This document shows, piece after piece, positions 1 through 8,123 of a DNA stretch of 64,000 nucleotides. Within the stretch, counting starts at the first letter, position 1, and each line of letters begins with the position of its first letter. This DNA comes from a virus. A model generated the notes under the pieces. That model saw nothing but the letters and a program-made list of their open reading frames with translations, ran no database searches and had not been told where the DNA came from. Both the position numbers and the translations under genes were made by a program. The stretch lies in IMG/VR virus record IMGVR_UViG_3300028920_000052, positions 33,596 to 97,595 of that record. One strand, written 5' to 3'.

Positions 1-146
1 AATTCATAGATTTCATCATATCCTCCAATAGGAGAAAATTTATGATGTATAATATCACATAGTTCTCTAAGAATTGTTAAACTTACTTTTTTTAATATAG
101 GTTTAACTTCTTCTTTTATAATATGAGGTTTTATTGTATTAATCAT
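1..146 (-). CDS. Hypothetical protein, truncated by the window edge
   Basis: The ATG at 146-144 overlaps the end of the upstream minus-strand gene, whose TAA is at 141-139. Forty-eight codons are visible before the reading frame leaves the window. The visible N-terminus (MINTIKPHIIKEEVKP) is lysine-rich and helical. I recognise no domain. The overlap with its neighbour shows that the left-arm operon continues beyond the window. Confidence 0.5.
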   Translation of the reverse strand, partial: MINTIKPHIIKEEVKPILKKVSLTILRELCDIIHHKFSPIGGYDEIYE

Positions 147-378
147 CTTTAGTATATTGATTAAAGTAATCTTCTACAGTTATGTCATCATTTATTATTT
201 CTGCTTTGCTTGTTTGCATGAATTCTTTTAAATAGCTTTTTACTTCTTCTCCTTTAATATTAGGATATTTTTCTTTAAATTCTTCTTTACATTCTCTACA
301 AATATATCCTATATCTGGAATATACGTGTCACATAAAATATTCTCACAGTCTTTTCTAGAACAGTTCATTACTCCCAT
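139..378 (-). CDS. Small cysteine-rich (putative zinc-binding) protein
   Basis: This protein has 79 residues and no family I can name. Cysteines at about 6, 11 and 16, followed by a CREC pair near residue 27, suggest a small zinc-binding knuckle. The C-terminal half is acidic and helical. It starts just after the helicase stop codon (381) and its own stop overlaps the next gene, so it is translated as part of the replication operon. A second ATG three codons in is an equally good start. Confidence 0.6.
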   Translation of the reverse strand: MGVMNCSRKDCENILCDTYIPDIGYICRECKEEFKEKYPNIKGEEVKSYLKEFMQTSKAEIINDDITVEDYFNQYTKDD

Positions 379-380
379 AG

Positions 381-1517
381 TTATAATTCATTAAAATTAA
401 TCCAATTAAGATATTCTGTATTAAATCCTTCTAAAGCAGTTTTAAGATATTGAGTATCCTGAGTATTCTTTACATAGAGTATATAATATTCAGGATGTTC
501 TGCACGAAGCACTCGCCCGCAGCTTTGAATAAAAGACTTCATATTATTATCTAATTGCACCATTACTCCTGCTTCAATATTGTTAAGATTCATACTTTCT
601 CTAAGCATTCTAGTAGTAAATAATTTACTAATCTTACCTTCATTAAAATCTTTTATCATATCTGCTCTTAAATCTGCAGATATATTAGAATGTACTGAAT
701 AGCCATTAGACAATATTTCAGATTGTGCTATAGAATAAGTAAAACATATTAATCTTTTATCCTTTAGTTTATGTAATAAAATTTTAGCATAAGGTGTTTT
801 AAGGTCTGAAAGAAACTTTTTTCTTGTTCCTCCAGCTCTTAACCAATTAGTTTTATCCCATTCTGTTCTGCTACTAAAAAACCTTTGTTTTAAGTACTCA
901 ATTCTATTTGACTGTAAATCATACCATTCTTGTTGTGTACATGGTTTAGATTTATCTCTACTAAATTTAAACACATATTTTTTACTTTTGGTATCTAAGA
1001 CTATTCCAATAAGATGTATTTTAGGCTCAGGTAAAATTTCTTCTTTTATAGCATGAGACATAGTAATTTTATGGTAAAACACATCTGGAATAATTTTATT
1101 TAAATTTTCTTTCTGTTTTCTACTAAGAGTAGCAGATAGTCCAACAAGTCTTTTTAGTTTATAAAAATATATTTGTTGAATAGCATTTAGTCTTTTAACA
1201 CTTAATAATCCATTATGAAATTCATCAAAACAATAATATTCATTATCTATAAACTTATGTAAAGATGCATAGCATAGAAATCTAACATTCTCTAATAAAC
1301 CTTCTTTACCATGTTTCTTAAATTCATCCTTCCAGTTTTGAATATGGTTAGTTTCTGCTACTACAATGTTCCAAAAACCACCAACTTTTTCCATTATTTT
1401 AATGAAAGTTAAAGATTTTCCCAATCCAGTTGGATGTTCATAGACAATGAAAGGATGCTTTAGTGCTAGTTCAACCGCATTGGACTGTATTTCATCTTTA
1501 AGTTGATTAGTTTTCAT
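381..1517 (-). CDS. SF2 DNA/RNA helicase (DEAD/DEAH-like)
   Basis: This 378-residue protein has the hallmarks of a superfamily 2 helicase. Motif I is PTGLGKS at about 29-35, motif II is DEFH at 98-101, motif III is SAT at 128-130, and the motif VI-like QSCGRVLR lies in the second RecA-like domain near 330. It should couple ATP hydrolysis to strand separation or branch migration during phage replication, recombination or repair, in the manner of UvsW-type phage helicases, although I cannot fix the subtype. It lies in one operon with the DNA polymerase. Its ATG overlaps the upstream stop by 4 bases, which suggests coupled translation. Confidence 0.88.
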   Translation of the reverse strand: MKTNQLKDEIQSNAVELALKHPFIVYEHPTGLGKSLTFIKIMEKVGGFWNIVVAETNHIQNWKDEFKKHGKEGLLENVRFLCYASLHKFIDNEYYCFDEFHNGLLSVKRLNAIQQIYFYKLKRLVGLSATLSRKQKENLNKIIPDVFYHKITMSHAIKEEILPEPKIHLIGIVLDTKSKKYVFKFSRDKSKPCTQQEWYDLQSNRIEYLKQRFFSSRTEWDKTNWLRAGGTRKKFLSDLKTPYAKILLHKLKDKRLICFTYSIAQSEILSNGYSVHSNISADLRADMIKDFNEGKISKLFTTRMLRESMNLNNIEAGVMVQLDNNMKSFIQSCGRVLRAEHPEYYILYVKNTQDTQYLKTALEGFNTEYLNWINFNEL

Positions 1518-1732
1518 TTTTTATTAATTAAAGTTTTCATAAATAGGTAACTAAATTGTGTATTTAATCCAAAGTGATATTTACCATCTAGTTTTCCTTT
1601 ATCTATAATGTTTAAAACTTCTGCAATAATATCTTCAGATACATCTTTACCTTCTCTTAAATCATACCATTTATAAGGAGTTATAGTTCTTAAAAATTCA
1701 TAAGCTTTATGCTGTATTTCATCTTTGATCAT
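1514..1732 (-). CDS. Hypothetical protein upstream of the helicase
   Basis: This 72-residue soluble protein ends in the ATGA overlap that starts the helicase, so the two are probably co-translated. Its N-terminus (KDEIQHKAYEFL) resembles the helicase N-terminus (KDEIQSNAVELA), including 15 identical bases. The resemblance is short and may be chance. No domain is recognised. Confidence 0.6.
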   Translation of the reverse strand: MIKDEIQHKAYEFLRTITPYKWYDLREGKDVSEDIIAEVLNIIDKGKLDGKYHFGLNTQFSYLFMKTLINKK

Positions 1733-1738
1733 TTTTAT

Positions 1739-1999
1739 TTATTTTACTATTATTTGGTTCTTTACTCTTTGTATAAAATTATCAAAGGATTCAAACCTTA
1801 TTGACACCATCTGTAATGCTGGCATTAATACTTTCCCATCAGTTGTCAATATTTCTTTACAGGTAACTTCATACTGTGTTTCCCATGTTTCAGAGGCTCT
1901 GCCATGATACCCTTCAAAGGTTCTTCTTATAGATAAATTAAATTGAAGTTCTCCACTAAACCAACCTGTCTGTTCAATGTACTTTGCTATTTCTTCCAT
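1739..1999 (-). CDS. Hypothetical protein
   Basis: This 86-residue protein starts at ATG 1999, is rich in aromatic residues and looks beta-rich (W13, F14, Y31, W39, Y43). It has no signal peptide, membrane segment or known motif. It is spaced 6 bases from the next gene and lies inside the replication operon, which is the only hint to its role. Confidence 0.6.
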   Translation of the reverse strand: MEEIAKYIEQTGWFSGELQFNLSIRRTFEGYHGRASETWETQYEVTCKEILTTDGKVLMPALQMVSIRFESFDNFIQRVKNQIIVK

Positions 2000-2069
2000 T
2001 ATTCAATTAAGTTAATTACATTAAGTATGGATTAATATTATTATTATAAGTGTTATCATTTTTTTTTAT

Positions 2070-2435
2070 TTAATCTGATAAAAGGTCAGTTAATTGAGAT
2101 CTCGCTTCATTTTTTATATTAGATAAGTCTATTTCAGAAAGTTTTATTGCTTCTTTTATTAAAGAATTTAAATTAAGCCTAATAACTTTATCTAAATAAA
2201 AAGCAAGTCTAGGCATTTGATGATATACAGCATCTCCAGAGGGTATTTCTGTGGAATAACTTATCAAATATCCTAAATTTTCTCCATTGTTATACCATTT
2301 ATCTTTAGAAGTTGTTAGTTCATATATAATTTTTCTATTTTTTTTCTTATTCACAATAGAAGCTTTAGTTATGATAGAAATCATATATTCATGCTCTTCT
2401 TTTTCCTTTAAATATTTATTCATTAAATTTTCCAT
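2070..2435 (-). CDS. Hypothetical helical protein
   Basis: I take the ATG at 2435, which shares one base with the upstream stop (TAATG), giving 121 residues. A longer reading would need a TTG start. The N-terminal 20 residues are charged and helical, the middle looks globular, and the C-terminus is leucine-rich. No family is recognised. It is part of the unbroken series of genes downstream of the polymerase. Confidence 0.6.
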   Translation of the reverse strand: MENLMNKYLKEKEEHEYMISIITKASIVNKKKNRKIIYELTTSKDKWYNNGENLGYLISYSTEIPSGDAVYHQMPRLAFYLDKVIRLNLNSLIKEAIKLSEIDLSNIKNEARSQLTDLLSD

Positions 2436-2734
2436 TATTTCCAAGTATTTAAAAATTCAATATATTCTTTCATTTTTTCAATAGGCACATCAAATGCTTT
2501 TTTATTTACTTCATACATAAATGCCTCCATTTCATCAAATGCAAATTCAGCTTGATCTCCTTGCCTATTACATTGAAATAATAGTTCTTTCCACATTTGA
2601 GAAGCTTGTTTATGAAGAATATTTACCCATCTTTTAGCACCATGTTTGAGATCTAAGTCTTTAAGACTGTTTATAAATATAGTAAGTACTCCAAATAGTA
2701 CCATTACTTTACTTGATTCTGATATATTTTTCAT
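2435..2734 (-). CDS. Hypothetical helical protein downstream of DNA polymerase
   Basis: This protein has 99 residues from the ATG at 2734, which overlaps the polymerase TAA (2738-2736) by a few bases. A longer reading into the polymerase exon is an artefact of overlap. It begins MKNISES, has a hydrophobic stretch at about 8-25 (VMVLFGVLTIFI) and then an amphipathic helical region. Close coupling to the polymerase gene suggests a replication accessory role, but that is only inference from position. Confidence 0.6.
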   Translation of the reverse strand: MKNISESSKVMVLFGVLTIFINSLKDLDLKHGAKRWVNILHKQASQMWKELLFQCNRQGDQAEFAFDEMEAFMYEVNKKAFDVPIEKMKEYIEFLNTWK

Positions 2735-2735
2735 G

Positions 2736-2975
2736 TTATTTGGTCCAGTAATCACTAACACTGCAATCAGCAACTATAGGTATTGTTTTGATAGATTCTT
2801 GTGCAGCTTGTATCATTAATCTTTCTAATACCTTACTCCATTCTTCAGCAAAGTCTTCTCTACATTCAGTCTGTATTTCATCATAAATACTTAATAGGAT
2901 ATATACAGGGTAGTTATGTTTATCAATTTCATTTTGAACTAGACATAAAGCTCTCTTAATAATATCTCCATTTGT
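2736..2975 (-). CDS. Family A DNA polymerase, exon 3 (motif C)
   Basis: This is the last exon of the split polymerase: 79 residues plus TAA. It begins with TNGDIIKRA, which restores the conserved PIQGT..D..K.A block when joined to exon 2. It carries motif C as SIYDEIQ, where most family A enzymes have VHDE, so the usual histidine is tyrosine. The aspartate, at about residue 590 of the spliced protein, would be the second catalytic metal ligand. The ATG at 2978 is only partly exon: the G at 2976 is the predicted last base of the intron. Confidence 0.85.
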   Translation of the reverse strand, partial: TNGDIIKRALCLVQNEIDKHNYPVYILLSIYDEIQTECREDFAEEWSKVLERLMIQAAQESIKTIPIVADCSVSDYWTK

Positions 2976-3825
2976 CATTTTTGTTATCCTAAAGGCTCTT
3001 TATCCTTTAGTTCTATAGGTTCTTCATTTCCTATAGTTCGGACTATATCATTAATATTTAAATAATTTATAATATTTTCTGTAAAAATGTATAATTGTTC
3101 TATAGTTGCAGAATTTTTCATAGTATTGGCTAAAGTACTTATAACTTTAACATTCCCTTGTATATATCCTTTAGTATTATCAATTCTATCTAAAGATGGT
3201 GAATTTTGATAATTTCCTTTTGTACCTGTAAATAAAGGTATTTTCAGAATTGGGCATATTTCAGGAATTACTATATCATCTAATGTTATATCAAAAAGAA
3301 TATCTTTTTTCAATGCACGTATTTGGGCATTTTTTAATAAACGCTTAGCCACATATCTAGGATATCTTTCTCGTTGTTTATTATTTACATTTTCCCGTAT
3401 AATACTGTCGTCCATTCTATCTTTATAATACTTGCGCTTATTAATATTAACTTTTTCTTTATTTTCACGTCTGTATTTATTTAAATATGCTTTACGTGAG
3501 TTATTATAACATTTTTTGCAACAAGACATATACGATATTTTACCTTTATATTCACCAACTTTATAAAAATCAATTAAAGGCTTAATTTCGCTACATTTTT
3601 TACATTTTTTCATAGTATCTACATTAGTTTATTTACTAATGTAAATATAATAAAATTATTTGAATATTATTCCATTTTCGTGGGAAAAATATACTCCTAT
3701 AATTTATAGGTATCATTTCCTAGTCTCTGCACCTTCAAAAATATTACTATTTAAGCTTGGCTCAAGATTGGCATCTCAGCTTTCCTTGAATTTATGGAAT
3801 TTAGACAGGGCACAATTTAGCATCT
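2976..3825 (-). mobile_element. Group I intron 2 in the DNA polymerase gene
   Basis: The predicted 850-nt intron interrupts the polymerase between PIQG and TNGD. The 5' exon ends in ACAGGGT and the intron contains GCCCTGT about 15 bases in. These pair as a P1 helix with the U.G wobble expected at a group I 5' splice site. The minus strand also holds GAGCCAAGC and GGTGCAGAGACTA, which look like core P3-P8/P7 segments, and the intron ends in G. The core lies before the endonuclease gene, so the ORF sits downstream in the intron. Exact ends are inferred from protein continuity. Confidence 0.8.
2984..3613 (-). CDS. HNH homing endonuclease inside intron 2
   Basis: This 209-residue protein has a two-knuckle N-terminus (CKKC near residue 4, then CCKKC near 32) and a basic linker. 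A C-terminal HNH/endonuclease VII-like domain carries PEICPI and the typical SLDRIDNTKGYIQGNV signature near residues 140-160, followed by N and K positions. Such enzymes cut intronless alleles and drive intron homing. It lies entirely inside the group I intron and ends just before the 3' splice site, so its mobility role is well supported by context. Cleavage specificity cannot be read from the sequence. Confidence 0.85.
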   Translation of the reverse strand: MKKCKKCSEIKPLIDFYKVGEYKGKISYMSCCKKCYNNSRKAYLNKYRRENKEKVNINKRKYYKDRMDDSIIRENVNNKQRERYPRYVAKRLLKNAQIRALKKDILFDITLDDIVIPEICPILKIPLFTGTKGNYQNSPSLDRIDNTKGYIQGNVKVISTLANTMKNSATIEQLYIFTENIINYLNINDIVRTIGNEEPIELKDKEPLG

Positions 3826-4317
3826 ACCCTGTATCGGACTATTTTTACTTTTTCTTTCAATACTACCTAAAGATTTATAATCTTCTTTATTTAAAGAAAG
3901 ATTTTTATAATTTTTAAAATAAGATTTCCACTCAGGAAAATATCTTAGTCTTCTATATGGAGCACCTGTTCTAATATATCCTCTTGTTTTACCTAATTCT
4001 CCTAAATGCACTAGAAATGAATATACTTGTGATACTCTAGAAAAGAAGGTTTTAATAAGTTTTTTAGCATCATCTACTGATACTTGTATTGTATCTGCTA
4101 ACTTATATTCTGACATTCCAAAAGCCAATCCAAAATTTATAGTCTTTTGTACATCTCTGTATGTAAATGTAGGTTTTGGTGGAAATGGTTTTTTTACATC
4201 CTTTATAGGAATATTAAATGTCATTGCACATAGTTTAGAGTGCAAATCTTCCCCGTTCTTAAACGCATTAACCCAGGTTGGATCTTGGCTGAATTCTGCT
4301 ATAATTCTGAGTTCCAT
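3826..4317 (-). CDS. Family A DNA polymerase, exon 2 (motifs A end and B)
   Basis: This 164-residue exon starts MELRIIAEF, the continuation of motif A, and ends NSPIQG. Motif B appears as RDVQKTINFGLAFG, at about residues 448-461 of the spliced protein, with the conserved Arg and Lys. The tyrosine usual in NFGxxYG is phenylalanine here. Read unspliced, this exon runs into a stop codon a few codons into intron 2, so splicing is needed for a working enzyme. Confidence 0.87.
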
Positions 4318-5283
4318 CAACAGGTTTTCTTCCTGCTGGACTTTATCTTAACCATATACAATTATATTGTACTTAGGTAATCTCCGTTAAGTCTCTACAC
4401 CTTCCTTATTTCACACAAGGCTTGGCTCGGTATTCCCAACGCTGGTTCACCGAATTTGAAGATTTTGTACTTTAAATGTTTCCAAATAAAGAGGCATATA
4501 ATCTGTTATATTTTCTTTCTAGATAAACAGATGCGTTTTTGTATATTAAATTATATAAAGAAGCTATGTCTTTTTTAGAATATATTCCTATTATGTAAAT
4601 ACTATCTTTTCTACAAGAAACTGTACAATGAATATTATTTTGGGTAAACCACTCTACAAGTTGATTCTTAAATTCTACAGATTGGGTAGCAATTTCAGTC
4701 CTACCAGTAGTTTTTCTAATAAACCCATCTCCATCTATTACTCCTCTAATAAAAGAAGGTGATAGTGAAATATTCATTTTAATAGTTTTACTTTTTCTGG
4801 GAGTTATTCCAAGATTTCTCAAGAATAAATTACAAGATTTATTTTTGAATACGACTCTATATTCAATAGAATTAAACTTTTTACTAAAAACTGTTCTTAT
4901 AGGTACCTTTGAAAATTTTGAATACTTTTTTATATGTTCTAAATCTTTTTCTTGTAATCCTAAAGATACTACATATTCTTTATCTCCTATAGTTCCATCA
5001 GAAGCAAGCATACCTAACCAATATTGCACTTCTTCATTTTCTAAATCTAAAAATGGATTAAGTACTTTACTTTGAGCTTCTGATTGATTTCTTGGAATTA
5101 TTCTATTTCTTAATAATATTCTTCTAATAGTAGTATTATAAGTTTTTAACTCTAAAGCTAATTGTTTCGTAGTCTTACCCTGTAAATATTCTTTAACTAT
5201 TTGTTCTTCATTATATTTTAACATACGTATAATTATTGATTCGGCAATATATACCACAATAATCATACCAATTTTTATCTTCT
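4318..5283 (-). mobile_element. Group I intron 1 in the DNA polymerase gene
   Basis: The predicted 966-nt intron is inserted inside catalytic motif A (GGDYSG|MELR). The exon ends in T (GGT) and the intron ends in G before ATGGAACTC, as group I introns do. Core-like sequences lie after the endonuclease gene on the minus strand: ACCGAGCCAAGCC and GGTGTAGAGACTTAACGG, resembling the P7/P3 core. A GCCG stretch about 40 bases into the intron could pair with the exon end, but this P1 is weak. Without splicing, exon 1 stops after two extra codons. Confidence 0.82.
4472..5224 (-). CDS. LAGLIDADG homing endonuclease inside intron 1
   Basis: About 250 residues from the ATG at 5224. A start at 5266 would add 14 hydrophobic residues that overlap the intron 5' end and look less natural. 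The N-terminus has a helix-turn-helix-like stretch (TTKQLALELKTYNTTIRRIL). Two LAGLIDADG-type helices follow, WLGMLASDGTIG and FIRGVIDGDGFI, each with the acidic residue that binds metal. One chain with two motifs would act as a monomer on an asymmetric site, probably the intronless motif A sequence of the polymerase gene. Confidence 0.88.
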   Translation of the reverse strand: MLKYNEEQIVKEYLQGKTTKQLALELKTYNTTIRRILLRNRIIPRNQSEAQSKVLNPFLDLENEEVQYWLGMLASDGTIGDKEYVVSLGLQEKDLEHIKKYSKFSKVPIRTVFSKKFNSIEYRVVFKNKSCNLFLRNLGITPRKSKTIKMNISLSPSFIRGVIDGDGFIRKTTGRTEIATQSVEFKNQLVEWFTQNNIHCTVSCRKDSIYIIGIYSKKDIASLYNLIYKNASVYLERKYNRLYASLFGNI

Positions 5284-6465
5284 ACCGCTGTAGTCTCCAC
5301 CAACAATTTTATATCCTTCTCTAGGTATAAAAGCACTTCTAATTTCTTTACCAAATTCTCCATGTGAAGGGATTTGATTTAGGTTAGGTTCTGATACTGA
5401 GATTCTTCCAGTTGCCAATATTTGCCATACATTATAATGAACTCTTTTAGTAACAGAATTTATATGTTTTAAAAAGTTCATACCAAAAGCATCAGCAAGT
5501 TTATTATGTTTACTGTAATTTATTAATAGGGAAACTAATGAATGGCTAAACTTATTTTTTTGCAGTATTCTATCTCCTACAGAGTCAATTTTTAATCCTA
5601 ATTCTCTTAATATTTCTAATTTCTGTTGATTTGACTTCCAATTTATGTAAGTATCTCTTTCTGTATTATCAAAGAAAAGATTTCCTTGTTTATATATTGT
5701 ACAATATTTAGTTAAAGCATTAGTATTCGGTAAATCTTTAGTACCTAATTTATAAATTAAAGTATCCATTTCTTTTTCTACATCATCTCTAATTTTTGAA
5801 GCTTTAATTGCAACATTTTTCCATTTATCAGTGTCTACTCTAATCCCAGTGTACTCCATCCTAGCAAATACTTTTACTACTTCATTTTCTAAATTTAATG
5901 TGTTTTCTAACCCTAAAGTTTTTATTTTTGGCAATTGTAAGTCTTTGATTTTACCTAAATACTTTACATCATTACATCCATAAACTATTACTCTATCTGA
6001 TAATCCTTCAGAATGTATTTTTCCTCTTATTTCTTTATCTAATTCAACATTAAGGTACTTCTTTGCTATACCTTTTAAACTTACATCTCTTTCTTCATCT
6101 GAATATCCAGTAGTTAGAATGCATTCAGCAAGAAATGTATCATAAATATTTTCTACAACTAGATTATTATGATAAAGAAATTTTAAATCAAATTTTGCGT
6201 TTTGAAATAAAAATAACTTAGACTTATCTGCAAATAAAGGTATAAAAACTGAAGAATCTATACTACTCCAATCAATAAAAAATTGATTATCATAATCTCC
6301 TAATTGTAAAGATATTACTCTTTTAGTATAAGGGTCAAATCCTTCAGTTTCTGTATCTACTCCTATTTCTTTTAAACTATTACAATATTCAAGACAATCT
6401 TGAATACTTGCTAGTTTTATATCTTCATTTTCAATTCTTTTTTGATTACTGACTAAGTATATCAT
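5284..6465 (-). CDS. Family A DNA polymerase, exon 1 (3'-5' exonuclease and palm start)
   Basis: This 394-residue exon begins the replicative polymerase; exons 1-3 join to about 637 residues. It contains a DnaQ-like proofreading domain: exo I DTETEGFDP (D37, E39), exo II NAKFDLKFL (N89, D93) and exo III VYGCNDVKYL (Y162, D166). It ends in the first half of motif A, GGDYSG, where D391 is the first polymerase metal ligand. There is no 5'-3' exonuclease domain, as in other phage family A enzymes. Its ATG overlaps the upstream stop (6464-6462). It would replicate phage DNA with the helicase downstream. Confidence 0.9.
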
Positions 6466-6854
6466 ATCTTCTTTATAAATAAAAGTATTATTCTTTCCTC
6501 TATTAGTATTTCGTAGGATAGTATTTTATTTTCTGTTACTAGTATATATTCAGTAGCAGATACTTTAATAAAGTCTTTATCATTATTAAAAGCTTTTAAC
6601 ATATTACCTAGTATAGATATTTCATAAGCATATACTTGCATATCACAAATATCTTTTTCATTAAAATACATCCATACTATTACTTCTTCTTTTTCAAGTA
6701 TTAAATACTTAACACCTTCTTCTGTATATTTAGTTATTGCTTGTGAATATTCATCTTTAATTGTAGTGTAATCTACATCAAGCTTTAACTTTATATCTTG
6801 TGCAAAAGTATTACCACTTAAACATAAGATTATTATTATAATTAAATTTTTCAT
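6462..6854 (-). CDS. Exported protein of unknown function
   Basis: I choose the ATG at 6854, four codons inside the longest frame, because it gives a clean signal peptide: MKNLIIIIILCLSGNTFAQD, with a likely cut after FAQ. The mature part is about 110 residues with many charged and aliphatic residues and no known motif. A periplasmic protein encoded immediately before the polymerase is unusual. It may alter the host envelope during infection, but that is inference. Confidence 0.65.
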   Translation of the reverse strand: MKNLIIIIILCLSGNTFAQDIKLKLDVDYTTIKDEYSQAITKYTEEGVKYLILEKEEVIVWMYFNEKDICDMQVYAYEISILGNMLKAFNNDKDFIKVSATEYILVTENKILSYEILIEERIILLFIKKI

Positions 6855-6901
6855 TAATTTATACATAGTTATTCTTTGGTTTAATCATACCTACTAGGTA
6901 G

Positions 6902-7216
6902 TTAGCGTCCAGTTTGCCATTGTTCATTGCAATCATCACACTCAAATGTATTCTCGTTTACCCAATAATAAACTAATTTACTTCCGCATCTAGGGCAAAC
7001 CGTACCCTTACCCACAGGCTCAACGCTCTCGCTAACAGCGGGTATAGAACAGTTTTTTAACCCTGCTTTTACCAATGGAATTAAGCCATCAACAATTTTG
7101 GTCAAACTTTCTCTTGGTATATATTCATATCCTGTTTCATTCTCTGGCATATATTCATACACTTTGTGTTTCCAAAATTGTTTATCCAAATAATCTACTA
7201 TTTTATCTCTATTCAT
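6902..7216 (-). CDS. Small protein with C-terminal zinc ribbon
   Basis: This 104-residue protein has a helical N-terminus (about 1-60) and a zinc ribbon at the C-terminus, CPRC-x15-CDDC. Such ribbons bind nucleic acid or protein partners. The DNA here uses more CG-containing codons than neighbouring genes, as do the next three genes, suggesting a recently acquired block. Its function is unknown. Confidence 0.65.
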   Translation of the reverse strand: MNRDKIVDYLDKQFWKHKVYEYMPENETGYEYIPRESLTKIVDGLIPLVKAGLKNCSIPAVSESVEPVGKGTVCPRCGSKLVYYWVNENTFECDDCNEQWQTGR

Positions 7217-7264
7217 ATTTCTACTTTTAAGTCGTTAAAAAACCGATTCCATACCTGAGTACCG

Positions 7265-7477
7265 TTAGCGGTAATACTGGTTTAACGCTAAGTTTCGTTC
7301 GCAAAATGCACATATCTTTTTATGTTGTTTACTAAACACAACATATTTACATCTATCGCAAGGGTCTTCATCATTTTCTGTCAGAGTAGGTGTTCCATAT
7401 TTGTAAATGGAAGTACTACCGCTAACAATGCGTATAATCCATTGCTTGCATTCTGCTAATTTGTTAAGTATCTTCAT
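7265..7477 (-). CDS. Small putative zinc-binding protein
   Basis: This 70-residue protein has a CDRC-x12-CAFC pair that should hold one zinc ion. It ends in the hairpin TACCGTTAGCGGTA around its stop codon. It is part of the compositionally distinct block at 6.9-8.0 kb. No family is recognised. Confidence 0.6.
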   Translation of the reverse strand: MKILNKLAECKQWIIRIVSGSTSIYKYGTPTLTENDEDPCDRCKYVVFSKQHKKICAFCERNLALNQYYR

Positions 7478-7513
7478 TTTATAATTTTTAGTTGTTAATT
7501 AAAGTTTCGGCTA

Positions 7514-7723
7514 TTAAACGCAACGTATCATACGCTCACCGTTGTGGTGCATTAAAACGTTCGCTCCGCCACCACAACATGCAATATACTGCATGGCTTT
7601 GTAGTGGCTTCGATTAAACGTCTGTGCCAATTTACCGTAATTAAACATTTTTATATCGCACAAATAAATATTTCCAATGCCTTTGTCCAGTATCGTCAAA
7701 CACATAATGCATCTAATCCGCAA
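7514..7723 (-). CDS. Small cysteine-containing protein, uncertain
   Basis: This 69-residue frame begins MRIRCIMC and has further cysteines (YLC, ACCGGG) and a C-terminal RCV. It may be a small metal-binding protein. The gene is plausible from spacing within the block but has no independent support, and the frame could be fortuitous. Confidence 0.4.
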   Translation of the reverse strand: MRIRCIMCLTILDKGIGNIYLCDIKMFNYGKLAQTFNRSHYKAMQYIACCGGGANVLMHHNGERMIRCV

Positions 7724-7754
7724 CTAATCTTATACAAACCGTTATGCGTAATAG

Positions 7755-7997
7755 CTATAACTTTTCCAATTGTCCTATACAGTGTTTCAAACACATTAAA
7801 TTCCATTCTTTCCAATACCTAGCATCCTCTTTATTTGTTTTTATTACAGTTCTTAAAGTTCCATTTACGTATTTAATCAAACCTTTAGGTTCGCTACTAC
7901 GCATAACACCGTATAAAACAAATAGCTCTTTATCTGCTTGTTTTGGTGTTATTTTACCTTCTGCAACTTTCTGTAAAATTTTAATTCTATTTTTCAT
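7755..7997 (-). CDS. Hypothetical helical protein
   Basis: This 80-residue basic helical protein starts MKNRIKILQKVAEGKI, with an aromatic and cysteine-bearing C-terminus (ARYWKEWNLMCLKHC). The frame is clean from an A-rich leader at 7998-8010. It belongs to the same higher-GC block as the three genes downstream. Function is unknown. Confidence 0.55.
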   Translation of the reverse strand: MKNRIKILQKVAEGKITPKQADKELFVLYGVMRSSEPKGLIKYVNGTLRTVIKTNKEDARYWKEWNLMCLKHCIGQLEKL

Positions 7998-8066
7998 ATC
8001 TCGCTACTTGTCTTATACATCAACGTTATGGCTCAATCCCTCCTGCAATTTACAAACATTTTCATA

Positions 8067-8107
8067 TAAAAAAAATAAGCCCTACACACATTACTGTATG
8101 TAGAGCT
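8067..8107 (-). terminator. Rho-independent terminator after the 8.1-8.6 kb gene
   Basis: On the minus strand AGCTCTACATA and TGTGTAGGGCT form a stem followed by TATTTTTTTT. It lies just downstream of the gene ending at 8124 and separates it from the small-gene block at 6.9-8.0 kb. Confidence 0.75.
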
Positions 8108-8123
8108 ATATTTAGTTTATGGT

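Noticed and set aside
1481-1732. Duplication shared by the helicase start and the gene before it
   Set aside because: Fifteen identical bases encode KDEIQ in both, but GATGAAATACAG also occurs in polymerase exon 3. Common codons explain the match better than duplication.
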